Origin: Wuchereria bancrofti
Taxonomy: Eukaryota > Nematoda > Chromadorea > Rhabditida > Onchocercidae
Assembly (NCBI GenBank): GCA_005281725.1
Contig: SSBO01000003.1
Span: 3,523,824-3,587,823 of the forward strand
DNA length: 64,000 nucleotides
Direction: 5' to 3'
Shown here: in pieces, positions 25,849-39,800 of the stretch
How the letters are laid out: every line of letters begins with the position of its first letter
Position numbering within the stretch: the first letter of the stretch is position 1
Translations under genes and position numbers: made by a program
The notes under the pieces: model-generated
What the model saw: only the letters and a program-made list of their open reading frames with translations
What the model was told of the DNA's origin: nothing
Databases searched by the model: none

Positions 25849-28800
25849 TATTAGAAAAATAGAACCTATGTTTAAATATCGAATCAGCATATCTATTCAT
25901 TTAACTTTTAAATTTCAGTTTGTTTTATTTTGTCAAAAAATGGTGCCTATTTTAAAGTTTTTACATTTCCAGATGTCTTCATGTTTATGTCTTCTCTGAT
26001 CTTACTTGTCAGTGGCATTTTAATGAAATTTTTACTTTGACTTTAAGAAAATCATTCCTGCAGTTACGGTTTAACCTTACTTTTTTCTTCAGTTCCATTT
26101 ACTATTCCATTTATGTTGACTTTATGAATGATAATTCTTTATAGGGAACTTTTTGATAAGAATGATTATGCAAGCCCCATTTTAATTACCTGAACGATAT
26201 TCTTATCTGATCTCATCGTATTCTTGCATCTTTTTTTGTTTGAAGGAAGCAGCTGACGTGTTGCTGTTTAGCAATTATGTTAATACTTTTCAAATATTTA
26301 ATTTGTTGTCTTGGCAACTTATTTACCTCACTCATAGTATGTGCTTTTTTTTACACAGTATATGTTTTGTCTTGTAATTTTTAATTGCAATATAAAAAAG
26401 TGTGAAACATTTCTTTGTAATTTAGTAAATATTACAGATAAAAACAGATAATTTGAAAAACAGTTTAGGAGCTGAAATATCAAATTTGATACTGAAATAT
26501 CAAAACAGATACTGACTACTTCCACTGAGAATCGACAATCTGATCTCTGTGATATAACTGACTGCTACTGCTGCTGTTATTTCATAATTGAAATCAATAA
26601 GTGCCAGTTCATCGCACTTACATGATGATAAATAAAGTTCATTTTATTTAACCTTAAGCCAGTCAGTGTAAAAACTCAACAAATAGATTGTCAAACATTA
26701 TCAATCTGATGAAGTGAAATCCTACCACATAACACAACTCTTTCTCCTTCTCTCTCTCTCCTTCCCTCTCTATAAAATATTATGAACTTTCCATGTAAGT
26801 TTTATGATATCGTGAAAAGGAACAGCATACTTATTAGAACATATCCAATTTAATTAATCAAAATACAAAATTAATAGAAGCAAAAAAGTTTAACTGAAAA
26901 TAACTTTATGTTGGAAAAGATAAAAAACACATACTTTTTGCATAGAGAACGAATCATATTATTTATTTACTTTTATTTTTTGTTTATTTTTATAATTTAT
27001 TTTGTAATTTATAAGAAATAAACTAATTATAATATTATTTTCTGTTTGTGTGTGTGTGTCATCTATTTGCTTTTTTTTCTATTTTTTTATTAATTTCTAC
27101 AAATATAATTTTACCTAATTTTCTCGAATATTTATTGCGTGAAAAAATGCAAAGATCGTTTCAATATAAAATAGCATTTCCTTTTCCTTTATTCTCCTTT
27201 TTCTATCCTTTATAGGTTTATTCCTATTAAATTTTTCCGCTCAGTGAATGAACGAATAAAGAAATAATGAAAAATTTATTGGTGAAAAACAAGGAAGAAA
27301 AAAGAATTAAAATTGTAATTTGAATATATATGTATAATTTCATTGTGTTAACATTCATTCATTTCCATCCTATCGATTACTTTTCCTCTTTTTTGTTTTT
27401 ATTTTTTCCTAAAAAAAAGAAAGATTCAGTTTTTCAACCTTTTTTCGAATCGTTTGAAAATGTTTTAAATTTAAACAATTATGTCGTTTTATTAACCATT
27501 TGAAATAAATGTTTACGAAATTTGTGCTTGTTTTTTGAAATAAATATTTGCAAAAGTAAAAATTTTTTTAAATGTTTTAAGTCAGTCACTATTCTTTTGA
27601 TTCAAAATTATCATTAATGATAAAACTGATGAGATTTTATAAAATATTATGTTACAATTCATAAAGCATTTACATTTTAAAAATTTTCACTTTTTTCTCT
27701 TTTATGTATCCCTAAATTTTTCAAAAATTGCTAAAATATCTTTGATTTAATCAGTTATTATTCGAAAAATTATTTTTTAAATTTTTTTAAAAAAAAGCAG
27801 ACATCATTTAAATTAATAACTGTTTCTTTGATTGAATGTTAATTTTTAACGCATTAGCAAATTGTGGAATTAAGAAAAAAAGAAAAATCTCATTCGTTTA
27901 ATTTATAATATCTCAAATAAATGAATTAAAGTAGATTTTTTTTTCTCGCAAATTTTCTCTCTTACTTTTTAATTTGTCTTTAATTAAACTACTGAACAAT
28001 GAGAAACTGAATCAACTTTTTAAAAATTGAAAATGAAAAATTGAATTGTTTGGAAAGAAAAAATGATTCAATTTATTGTACAATGTTCATTTTTCCGAAA
28101 TCTTTCACATTTTTTTTTCATCTTCTTCCCCTCTCTCTCCCTCTCACGCCCTCCTTTTGAATTTTCATATACCAATAGTTTTATTTCTAGGAAATACGAC
28201 AAATACTTGCTACTTTTTAAATTTGTCACCAATTAATTAAACTACTGAATTGTTTAATTAATAATTATTTAATTAAAAATATAATTATTACAGGAGTTTT
28301 TCTAATATTTTCATCACAATCTACATTAATTTTAAAAACAAAAGCGATAAAATATAAACATTGCATTGGAAAAAAGTATGAAAAGAGAAAAATGAAAGAA
28401 ATAAAAAAAATGAAAAAGAAATTTGCGTGCTTAAAATGTTTATAATTTATATAAATTCAATATATTCCGTAACCCTTATTTTTATTTTTATTTCTTTTTC
28501 ACAAATATCATTCCATTTAACTAACTAATTAATTAATAATACATTCTTAAGTTTTGTTTATTTTGCATTCCATTTTGGCAAATTTTATTTCTTTTAAGCG
28601 ACTAATTAATTAAATAAATGATACATTCTATGAGTGCTAATTACTTTTCATCCATTTTTAATAAATTTCGTTTAGCTTAACTAACCGATTAATTAACAAT
28701 GTAATTCAGTGATTAATTAGTAAATATAGCGTTTTTTTTTTTTCAAAAATAAAGAAATACAAAAATGTACATTGACTACACATATATATATTTAATAGCA

Positions 28801-29555
28801 AATAATACTTATTGATGAAATAAAACAAATGGATTAATTAATTTCACTTTATTAATTATAATTTATATATTTATCATTAATCTTTTTTTCTTTTTTTTTA
28901 TCACAATCTATTAACAAAAATTTTTAATCTTTTTATTAATTACCAGGTGATAAAATGATTAATTTTTCAGATAGTAATAAATTCATTCTAGTAATCAAAT
29001 GAAAGGAATATGATAATGAAGAAAAATTCGAAGACGCTTTGATATAATATTAATAGTGTTTTCAAGAATTTGTCACAATTTTCAAATTTCATTCATTGTT
29101 TATTTTGTTTGTTTTGCCGAATTTATCGGAAAAAAAAATTAAATGAAATGGAATATTTTTAAATTAATATTTTTCCATAAAACATTTATAAATATGAGCT
29201 AGTAATTTATCATAAATTCTTTTACACTTCGTGTAACATTTATTTAGCGCTAAGCGCTAATGTCAAAATATTCATTTCTAGCTTTTATTAATTCATTGTA
29301 ATCGGAAAATTTGTTTTAACTTTTATTAATTTGTTTTGCTAAAAAGAAAAAAAAATGAAATATTTCTAATGAATTCAACGGAGTAAAACAGAATTATATT
29401 CAAGTTTCAAAAAATCTACGTATTAGTATACTTAGTTTAATTTTTTCTCTTTTCTTTTAGAATTTTTCATTCTTTGTATTTTAAATTTAAATTAATCTAT
29501 TTTTTCTTTTTCTCTTTTTTCATTTCAGAAACAAATTAAATAACTTTATCAAAAA
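25849..29555. other. AT-rich intergenic stretch
   Basis: Holds the dUTPase 3' flank, with a possible late polyadenylation signal AATAAA at 26631-26636. A pyrimidine tract of CT repeats lies at 26739-26771, and A/T-rich sequence leads to the doublecortin gene. No coding exons were recognised. Confidence 0.55.
29244..29260. promoter_or_regulatory. Inverted repeat with GCGC cores upstream of the doublecortin gene
   Basis: TTAGCGCTAAGCGCTAA is an 8-bp perfect inverted repeat around one central base, about 300 bases before the start codon of the doublecortin gene. The two GCGC cores are unusual in this AT-rich region. A binding-site role is inferred only. Confidence 0.3.
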
Positions 29556-32331
29556 ATGATGAAAGAAACAACTGCTAAAAAACGAATTAAAATTTATAAA
29601 AATGGTGATAATTCTTTTGAAGGACTTGATGTAAGGATTAATCTTCTTTCTTTTTCAATCAAATTTTTCAAATTTTAGATAAATTAATGTTTTTTTTTTT
29701 TGAAACATATTTAATAAAAACTTAATAATAAAATTTTAATAAAAATTTAATAAAAATTTTACAGAACAGTTTTATTTAAAAAGTTTCAAAAAAAAGTAAT
29801 AAAAAGCAAAATTTTGAAATAATAATTGTAAACAAAATTTTCAGGTAATAACTAGAAAAAATTTATTAAAGCATTTTTCAAAAAATATTTAACATATATT
29901 TTTGTTTTCTCTCTAAAATCAAAAGATTGAAAGAGTACTAAATTAATGATATTTCCATTAGTTTATCATCAACACGGGTCAATTTAAAAATATGCAAGAA
30001 TTATTGGATGTTATAAATAAGGAAATTGGTTTAACAAATGGTGCAAAAAAGTTATACACATTAAATGGGGAACTTATTCAGTCGGTGGAACAAATAATTG
30101 GTGATAAGGTTTTTTCTGCTTTTTTTTATCTTTTTGTAAATAAAATAAACTTTAAAATTTAAACTTAAAATTAACAAAACTTCACTATAATAATAATAGT
30201 AATAATAATAAAATAAGTCTCTTAAATTCTAATTTCAAAAATAAAAATTTTTTTTAAAGGAATATGTAGCAGCAACAAATGTTTTCAAGCCACTTTTATA
30301 TGGACAAATGAAATTTATTACATCTACTGATAAAATCGATAAACTAACAAAGATGAATTCTGAAATTGCTTCCTTAGCGGTTATTTGTTTATTTTTATTT
30401 ATTTATGTATTTTTTTCGTGTTTTCGTTTCATACTTTTTTTCACCTTTTCCTCAATTTGTCAGCAAATTCTAAAATTAAATTAGTTATTGAAATTGATTA
30501 TAGTATTTCGTAATTGATAAAGTATGTAAAAATGAGAAATTTATAAATTTGAAACAACTGTTGGATAAATAATTTTGTTTAAAATTATTTATCAAATTTT
30601 AAATTTAATTACAACATATCTAAAAGAGAGAATAAGCTGTTCCATGCTTATATATATTGAATTAAGTAGAGAATGAAATTTTATTTAAAGTCAACAAAAG
30701 TATTAGCATTACGAATGTCAAAAAGTGTTGAGATGAAAAGAGATTGGCGTAAAGAGAGTGTAGCAGAGAAGAAAAGCAGAAATAATATGCAATCACAAAG
30801 AAAGGTTATTTATTGTATTTTATTTCATTGTAAATTATTTCAAATTAATTTTGATATTTTAATTTCAAATTTTAGTAGTTTAAATTTATTCTTTAATTCC
30901 ATAATTTCAGTTCTAATAATTCAATTTTAATGAAGAATTGATCAATTTCTTGATAAACCACTAATTTCAACTTTCATAATTTAATTTTAATAAGGAATTG
31001 ACGATCTTTTTATTTTTTTTAAAAAAAGGAAATCCTTTGATTTAAATTTTTAATAATTTGACTTTAATGAAAAATGACTTCTTTCACAAAATATATTTCG
31101 TTTTTATTGAAATTTTTTCTCAAATTCATTCCAAATGATAATAATTGTTAGAATGAAATGAGTTGAAACGATTATACATTTCATTTTAGTTATCAGATGG
31201 AAACAACAATGCATCAAAAGTTGAGCAAACGAAAGCAATGAAGTGAGAAAATTCAAATTAAATAATTATTTTGCAGTTATGAAGAAGCTAACACTTACAT
31301 TTTACACAATTATAAAATTGTCACACGGATTAAAAATTAATTATAATTGAGGGAGAGAGCGAATAATTAACGGCAGAAATAGGTCATAAAGTCTCTTTTT
31401 TCTTTTTTTCGTCAAAAAAAACTTTTCTCTGTTTAATGAGTAATGTCCACCAGTACTTTTTTAAATTAACATTCTCTTATTTTAAAAATTAATTCAGAAT
31501 ATTACCGTACCAAAATTTTAAAAAATAAGAAAAATTAAAAAAGGAAATGAAAAAAAGAAATAACATTTTTAATAAATCACTTCTTCATCATCTTCTTCAT
31601 CTATTATCATATTTATTTATAACTTTTAATGACAAAAAACACAATCAGATGATCTTATCATTTCAACTAAATTGTTTAATTTCATTAAAAAATATTTATT
31701 AGTTTTATATTTTGTACTTTTTCATCAGTATGTTTCGGTGAATTTTTCTATTTATAAATGTTGAAACAAAAGTTTTTTTTTTTTTTAACTTTAATTATTC
31801 ATTTAAGTGATTGTGTTCTTTTCTTACTTTACTATTCGCTTAAGTAATTGTGGGATTTTTCCAGATTAGTAAAAGAGAGTAATGTGGCTAAAGCTACAAT
31901 TAGTAATACAAAAGGAGAAGCAATGAAATTTATTTCCACAAATCCGTCTAAATCATTATTACCTGCACCCATAATTAAACCATCAACAGCGCTTCAAACG
32001 AACGGTCAGTAAAATTTAATATTATAAATTTTATAATTTATAATGAAAAAATTTAATTCTGTTTGTGAATTATTTTTAAAGTTTGCCACACAAAGTACCA
32101 ATACAATTAATTTATTCAAATCTTTTTTTAGCAATAAAAATGAATCAAACTTCTTCAACGATATGTGGTGAATTGTCTAAATGTTCGCTATTATCGACAG
32201 GTCAAAGGCCATCAACAACATCAATTAAGAATCGTACTCCAACACCAAAACCAGGAGCTAAACTTTACCAATCTGAGAAAGGTAATGTGAATAATATTGC
32301 TAAAGGTATAATTGCTTTTAATTACTGCTAG
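29556..32331 (+). CDS. Doublecortin-domain protein (282 aa, single DCX domain)
   Basis: Exons: 29556-29630, 29962-30108, 30260-30379, 30691-30804, 31190-31242, 31865-32004, 32132-32331; phases 0, 0, 0, 0, 2, 1 close. The DCX domain covers about residues 8-98. It contains KKRIKIYKNGD, the core INTGQFKNMQELLDVINKEI, the LYTLNGELIQSVEQI turn and the EYVAATNVFKPLLYG end that marks these microtubule-binding domains. Residues 99-282 are basic, then Ser/Thr/Pro/Lys-rich without a recognised domain, like the disordered tails that help bind microtubules. No second DCX and no kinase domain follow, so it is not a full ZYG-8/DCLK protein. A TTTCAG acceptor at 29523-29528 suggests trans-splicing or a 5'UTR intron. 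AATAAA at 32351-32356, just after the stop, supports this 3' end. The last exon could splice at AAAG|GTAATG (32280) instead. Confidence 0.83.
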
Positions 32332-32350
32332 CAATAATAATTGAAAATTA

Positions 32351-32356
32351 AATAAA
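32351..32356 (+). terminator. Polyadenylation signal of the doublecortin gene
   Basis: AATAAA 20 bases after the TAG stop. Confidence 0.5.
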
Positions 32357-35300
32357 AATATTACTTTTTAATTTTGAATGATAAAAAAAATATTTGTGAC
32401 ACGAATTGTTTTTTCTCTAATTAATAAAAATTAATGTTGATATTTTGCAAATTTATATCTAATTTTTTATAAATAATCAATTTCTAGCGTTATTTTTTAG
32501 AATTATCAATGTTATATTGATAAATGATAATCAAATTTCACTGATGAGATTATCAGTTGTTCTGATAATAATGATAAGAAGAGCATATTTGTATAAAAAG
32601 AATTTCTCCGAGTGAATTTATACTGACAATCGTAAAATTCCATTTGATCTTTATTATTACCATTAATTGATTTACAATTCATTGATAGTATTCCTTTTTT
32701 TCTTTACATAAAAATCTGCAGTTTGTTTACGATACTATCGAAACAGTTGAATTATTTACGATATTATTTCAATATTGATTTAAATCTGCAAGTTTTTAAA
32801 TTGATGTTATCATAAACGATATTGCTGGACAAAAGCGCCATAGAGCACAAGAAATCAAACGTAATAATTTCAAGATTTTTTTTACTATAATCATCAAAAA
32901 ATTTTTAGGCAGAAAGAATGTAACGAAAGAAATTGGAAGTTGAAATCGAAATTGGAAAATTGGAAAATCGAAAATGATTAAAATCATTGAATTTTTGTAA
33001 AATCAACAATTTTTGAATTAATTTTATCGTCTTTTTTTTCAAATAACTTTTATTGTTTTTTACTTTATTATTTATATTTTTTTCTTTACTGTATAAAATA
33101 TTGTAATGCCATCAAGTTCATTTCAAAAAAAAAAGAAAAATTTCCATATTTTATTTTTTGTTATTAAAATTCTTCTTCTTTTGAGTCAAGTAAATGTTTT
33201 TTTTTCGTTTTTTCCTGTCATATTACAAATATATCTTATACTTGTCATTTTAATTACTGATGGATTACTTTTTAGATTAAATACTCATAAAAAATCATTT
33301 CATAAAAGATTTACTCATCAATCGATACTGAGAAAGTTTGTTGCATCTTTTTTCCTTTTCCTTTGAGAGGAAGAGAGAGAGAGAAATTGTTTTAATTTCT
33401 GTCAGAGTTTTAATTGCTTCAATTTTCTAATTTCTGTACAAAAAAATTCTTGTCCATCAAAAATTTCTAGCTTTTTGAAAATTGAAATTATGAATGCGAG
33501 CTCGAAATGAGTTTAATTTTTTGTTTAGCATTATAATTCGAAATTGATATAATTTTTTTTTGAAATTGCTATGCAGATGAAACTTTTAAATTTATATCAC
33601 TGATATAAAACCTTAAATGTAAAATTTCTTCATTTCGAAATGAACTATTTGTGTTAGTGATAATTTAATCAATTATATTGTATAATTTATACTTTAGTTA
33701 ATTTGAGTTTTTCAGTTATCGAATACCTTTTCATTTTTTCCCCATTTGAACAATACTAAAACAATGTATTATTAGTGAAAGTAAAAAACTTTTTATAAAA
33801 ATAAAATAATTTTATTTTCTTTTTTTACAAAAGTTCTAAAAAACTTTCTGTTTTTTTCGAAAAATCAGTTCATTGATTTACAAAATATTTAAATTTCACT
33901 CAAAAAAGAAGAGAAGAGAGAGTGAAAATTATTAGAATGTTATCATATTATTGAACTAAAAAGTACATTCATTGAGTTCATCAATTCATTAATTCCATTA
34001 ATTTCGATAAAAAAAAATTTCGTTATTTTTTACTCATTAATTTTAATAAAAAAAATAAAAAATTAAAATAAATAATAAATGCTCTGAAAAGAAGCGCAAA
34101 AATACGATTGGAATATAAGTGAAATGATCAGATAAGTCATATAATTCCAAAGTGTCAACTGGTCATAATATTAACAACCATTGTTCGACGACAGTTTTAC
34201 CTGTCAAATCAATCTTCTTTCTACATCTATCATTCAAATATTACATTAAGCTTCTCATAAAATTATGTTAATTATCATTTTGCTTAATAATTTGATTCAA
34301 TTCTTTGATGAAAAAGATTTAAAATTTAAAATTAAAATAAAAATTTTACTAATTATTGCTGAAAATTAAATAAATCAAATTTATTGATATGCTAAACAGA
34401 AACATTTTCCTTCAATTCATTAAGCTTTTTTTTCCTCTTTAAAATTTATTAATTGATAATTTGATGTAGTAATGATAAAATAAATTTTCTTTTCTTTTTT
34501 TAGTACACAAATTTAATACTATTAAAAAATGAAACAAAAAGAAAAAAAATTGCGCCATAATTCTGAAAATCAATAAAATGTAGATAACCGGTTATCAATT
34601 TTTTTTCCTTTCAACGCTTCATCACTCTGCCAATTTCTTGCACCAATCAATTCTAACAAAAAGTGTTATAATTTAATGATTGAAAAACAAAAAAAAAAGA
34701 GAAAATAAGCATCGTTAAACTTTAACTTTAAAATTTAAAATTACAAAAATTTAAATTTTTTATTCCTAAAATTCAAAAGCTATTTAAAAAAAATGAGTAA
34801 AAAAAATATATAAATGGAATGGTTGTGTAAATTTCAGAAAATTTTCTATTTATCAAAAAATTAATTTTTACATAATCCATTTCTGTAGCAAAATTTCGGT
34901 AATTTCCAGAATCATATGAAGTTGTTTGTATTCCGTTTTCACTGATTTTCATAGTTATCAAGTCACATCTTTTTCTTTTTCTTTTCTAAAAAATTGCAAA
35001 TTTAAATTTAAATTTTGATAAATTTTGACAATGATTACAGAGTGATAAATTTTTATTGCTTGATGTACTAAATCTACTGATGTATCTGAAATTTTACTAA
35101 ATATCAATTATTAGCATTTATCCTAGCTAATTAATTTCTTTCAATGAATTTGTTCCATCCAAAAATTGACAAAATGTTATGAGATAAAATAATTTGTTTG
35201 AACTAACCAATAAATTGATTGCATAAATTAAACTAAATTAATTTAACTAAATTAACTGACACTGGAGTTAAATTTCATAAATATTGGAAATAATATTAAG

Positions 35301-36838
35301 AGTTTTCGCCTTTTTAAATAATTCAATATTCAGTATCATTGCAGATTAATTCCTTCGCAGACAAAATTAATAATTCAGGCATATATTGATATTTTTTTCT
35401 TTTTTGAAATTAATACAGTACTATAAAAATTTAAGCTAAATTTAGTACGTACACTTTTCCATTTATGTTAAAATTGATATAAAAATATTGCATTGTGTAA
35501 TTTATTCAGTTCAATTATTAATTAGTGTAAACGTTGAAATATCATAATTTGATAGTAAAATATTTTAATTTTTAAACAAAAATTTTGTTATTTCATCTAA
35601 TTATTGCAGCTAATTTTTTCCTTTTTATGTCGATTTTAAAATATTTTTTCAATTTCAAATGTTATTTCAAATAAATTTTATTTAAATCCAAATTACTTCG
35701 AAAAAATGTTAACTCCTTTCTTCTTTTGTTTTTTTTTCATATTTAATTTTCTATCATTGAATAATAATTAATAAAATTATTTTTGACTCAAATAATTCGT
35801 TTTTTTGTTATTAATAAAAAAAAATGACCGAAACAAATGTTTTGAGTTTGATGAATGAATTAGATAAATTGAATGGATAAGTATAGTAAATAGGTTAGAG
35901 GTCATCCATCCATTAGATGAGAGCAGTATTAAAATCAGTCAATCATCGGTGTGATCTGCCCGACAATAATTGCTTACCTGCACTTTGAGTTATGCATAAA
36001 TATGTGGGATAATGTAATGTTCAAAGTATTGTTGCCTTCTTCATTTTTGCAGTTATGTCATTAGAAAATGATGACAGAACTAATATTGTCACACTTTTTT
36101 AACTTTTTGCCATATTTTCGTCATTCATTCATTTACATTTTATTAGTTATTTGTATAAAAAAAATTTTTTTAATACTATCATACATATTTTATTTAAGTC
36201 ATTAAATTATTAAATCATTTTTAGTATTTATTTATTAAATTTTTTCCAAAATATTATTAACATTTTTTCTCGTTTTTTTTGGAAATTTTTAATGAATTAT
36301 TTTTCGTTCTTTTTTTCTCTTTTTTTTGTGCAAAAATTATAATTAAAAAACTGACATTATATAGGAAAATTTTTTGCAAATTAGAAATTTTTTCTTTTCT
36401 TTCAATTAATCGCAAACAAAATGTAAAATAACAAAACGATTATCATCAATCATAAAATCTAAAAATCATACTGTAAGCTTCTTCTCTTTTTTTAACTAAA
36501 CTAAAAAAAACTTATCACTTTATTGTTTAACATTTTTAGTGATAAACTAGTAGTAATAAGTGGTGATGAAAGAATGTTTGGGCATTAATATGTAGATAGG
36601 ATAGAGTGAATTTATGAAATAATTTCTTAATTGATAATAATTATGAATATTAATCAGCTATTCATATATGATACACAATAGTGTTATCAAATACTATTAA
36701 AGCTTATAGTTCAATCGTTCTATGCTACTGTCATTTATTGTATTAAATTGAGTTTAGACTCAATTTTGGTCGACTATTTCAAATATTTCATTCACAAATT
36801 GCAACAAATCTGATAAAAACAAGGAGAAGAGAAGGAAG
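32357..36838. other. AT-rich intergenic stretch
   Basis: No exons recognised. A Lys-, Ile- and Phe-rich open frame at 33106-33366 follows from poly-A/T runs. 35830-36060 is a patch of higher complexity, discussed under findings. Confidence 0.5.
34583..34596. promoter_or_regulatory. Perfect 14-bp palindrome with AACCGGTT core
   Basis: GATAACCGGTTATC is fully palindromic. Its core AACCGGTT is the consensus of Grainyhead-family factors, and each end is a GATA motif. Function is inferred from the motif only. Confidence 0.3.
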
Positions 36839-39800
36839 ATGTTCCCAACAAGAAATCATCCTGAAGGTTAGTTAATATCATCTTTTAATTTAATATATTA
36901 ATAATTTTTAAAACTGAATATTAATCATAAATTGATTGATTTAGCATTTTTTTTTAATTTAAACTATCATTATTAATTGCAAATGTAAATGTAATCGTTT
37001 ATTATTCAATTAATTATTCATAAAATTACTAATCCAAAAGTATTCTTATCATTTTTATATTATTACTTATCTTCTTACTATTTGTTGTAAAAGTCATTCA
37101 TAATTTAAGCATATTATTGAATGAATTTTCATTCCATTAGAAATGAATGAATTTTTATTCCATACGAAATTCTAACATTCATTTTACTTTGTCACATTCC
37201 GCCTTTGCTTTTTCAACAAATTTCGGGCGCCAAATTTTCGATTGTTTGCTTAAACGATATACCTTCTTATACCACCTAAATACCACTATCCACAAATTCT
37301 CTGTCATCATTTTACAATGCTTATAATTTTGAAATTTAACGATGAATGTTGATAAAAGGAAATGATTAGAAAGAGAGAGAGAGAGATGGCATGTTGTTAG
37401 CAGAGCAATGGTCATACTTCATTATATGACATTTAATTAATTGAGCGTTCATTTCATTGAGGTTAATTATTCAATCATTTACTTTTCTTCAAATACCATA
37501 TTTCATCCTTATTACTTTTTATTGTTTTATTGTATTACATCTATATTAAGGATTTTTTTATTGTTTGTACAATAATACATTCAAATCTGTATTATAATGT
37601 TATTTCATTGATAAATTCGTATAATTTTAATCTAATTACCTATACATTAATATTATATTATGTGTAAATGAGATTTAAATTAAATTAAATTAATGAAATT
37701 TTTTCCTTCTCCTTTTTTTCTAAAAAAAATTACGCAATAATGTTTTGGTTTTTTGCAAAAAAAAGAGGTAGTAATTAAAATAGCAAAAAAAATTTTTTTT
37801 TCACTTCCAACAATAAAAAAAACGAAAAGAAAAAAAAAGAAATGAACAGATTGTAAATTTTTTACATGGGGAAATATGTCAAAGGTCAATTGAGAAGAAT
37901 GAATGATAAACAAAAAAAAAAAGATTGAAGGTTTCATTCTTTAGTACAATGACCTAAAAATAAAATTTTTTTTACTAACTGTAAATAAAATTTTTATTAA
38001 AAAAATATTATATTTGGTAAATTGTTTAGTGTAATAATTATTGATAAAGAAAATTTGCTTTTAGTATCGAAAAAAAAATGATTGAATGTTCTGTATGGGA
38101 AAAGACAAGAAAAGATTTTGTGATGAATGACGCAACAACCAACATTCATTATAATACTTTTCCGCTTAAACAAAAATACATTCGCGCCAAATGTAATTTC
38201 AAATTTCCCGCATATCTTTAAAAAGGGAAATTTTGGGATACAATTTTCTTTTTTTTTTGATAAGTTTTTTTTTTTTTAGCAAATTCGATAAGTTTTTTTT
38301 TATTGTAGTGTAATTATTAAATGTATTTTTTTTTTTTTTTTGTAGTTATTGTATATTATTAAAGAACTGTATTAAATTATAAATTAGATGATTTTTGAAA
38401 TTTTAATCTTAATTAGTAATAACATTTAGATTTGAATATAATTTGAATTTCATAATTTCTTAAAATTTTAATATTAAATGTTAAAATTCCTTTTAATTAA
38501 ATGTTAAAATTCCTGTTAAAAATTTTATGCATTATATGGATCGAATAATTTTTCTTTTTGAAATTAAAGATTTGAATTGTTAAATTAATCGAATTTGAAT
38601 TTGATTACTATTGCTGACCTTCCCGGTAACAGGCTAGATCTAGCTAACAGCTAACTATACGTAATTCTACTATGGTGTAGAGAGAGAGAGGGAGAGGGAG
38701 AGAGAAAGAGGGAGAGGAGAAAGACATGAGGACAAAGAGATGAAGTGAAGAAAGGACATAAGAGAAGAGCACAGAAGAAAGGAGAGGTCTAAAGGTCAAA
38801 AAGAGGAGGTACATGACATTAACTCTCTCATTCCTTCCCTACCCTTTTCCTCTCTCCCTGTCCTCGGGTAGATATTGTTATGAATTTAGGCGCGAAATGG
38901 GGTACCCATGCGCAATTGTATGGTGTCTATACTTCCATCTCATTTTACCCCCACCCATTTTAAATAAATTGATTATCGGAAATTCTTTATCTTTTTGTAT
39001 TTTCGATTTTATTCAATCGACTAAATTGATCGCATATAATTTCTTGCTTAAAATTTGAATTCAAAAATAAAATTTATTTGGAATTTCAACTGCTAATATA
39101 ACGTTTATATTGACAACAAATTTTCCATTCACAATTAATGTAAAAATGTTTACAAATTTGGATTGAAATTAAAAATTCGAATTGAGTTTAAAATTAAAAT
39201 TAACAATAGTATTTATTGTTAATCATCCCTCAATTTCAAATTATTATAAATTATCTTCTCTCCTTATACGATTTTAATCCTTTTTATGTAAAGTAATTCC
39301 AATATTTTCAATTCAATTATAACAATGACATATAATGAATGATATTCTTCTCAATGAGTCAGAACATATTATCGTCGTTTTAATTTTTACTTTTCATATT
39401 GTCTATTTCAATGATGTATTATGATAATTAATATATTTAATTAAATTGTTGTAATCAGTGTATTGAATTACTGCAATGAATTGATTATTTAAGGGAAAAT
39501 GTTAAATAATCATCGAATTGAGATTATTTCAGTTTTTTTCAAAATTTTTTTCATTACTTTTTTTAAAAAGTTTTTTCTGATAGAACAGCATTGGGATGTT
39601 TTTTTTTTTTGGATTTTTTGATAATATATTTTTGTAGATAAAATAACAAATTCTTTTAAAAGTAGAATTTTTAAAATTTAAACTAGAAATACTAAAATTT
39701 AACCAAAGTTCAAAATTGCTCCCTTTTCCATTTCAGTTTAGTTAATTAATTAACTTAGTAATTGTAATTCATCGTTTTTACATCTTGGAAATGTATTTCA

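Noticed and set aside
33106..33366. Hydrophobic 86-residue open frame as a membrane protein
   Set aside because: It follows from T-rich sequence, has no splice context and no recognisable motif.
38813..39058. Open frame in E2F intron 1
   Set aside because: It begins in the pyrimidine tract and continues in AT-rich intron without coding character.
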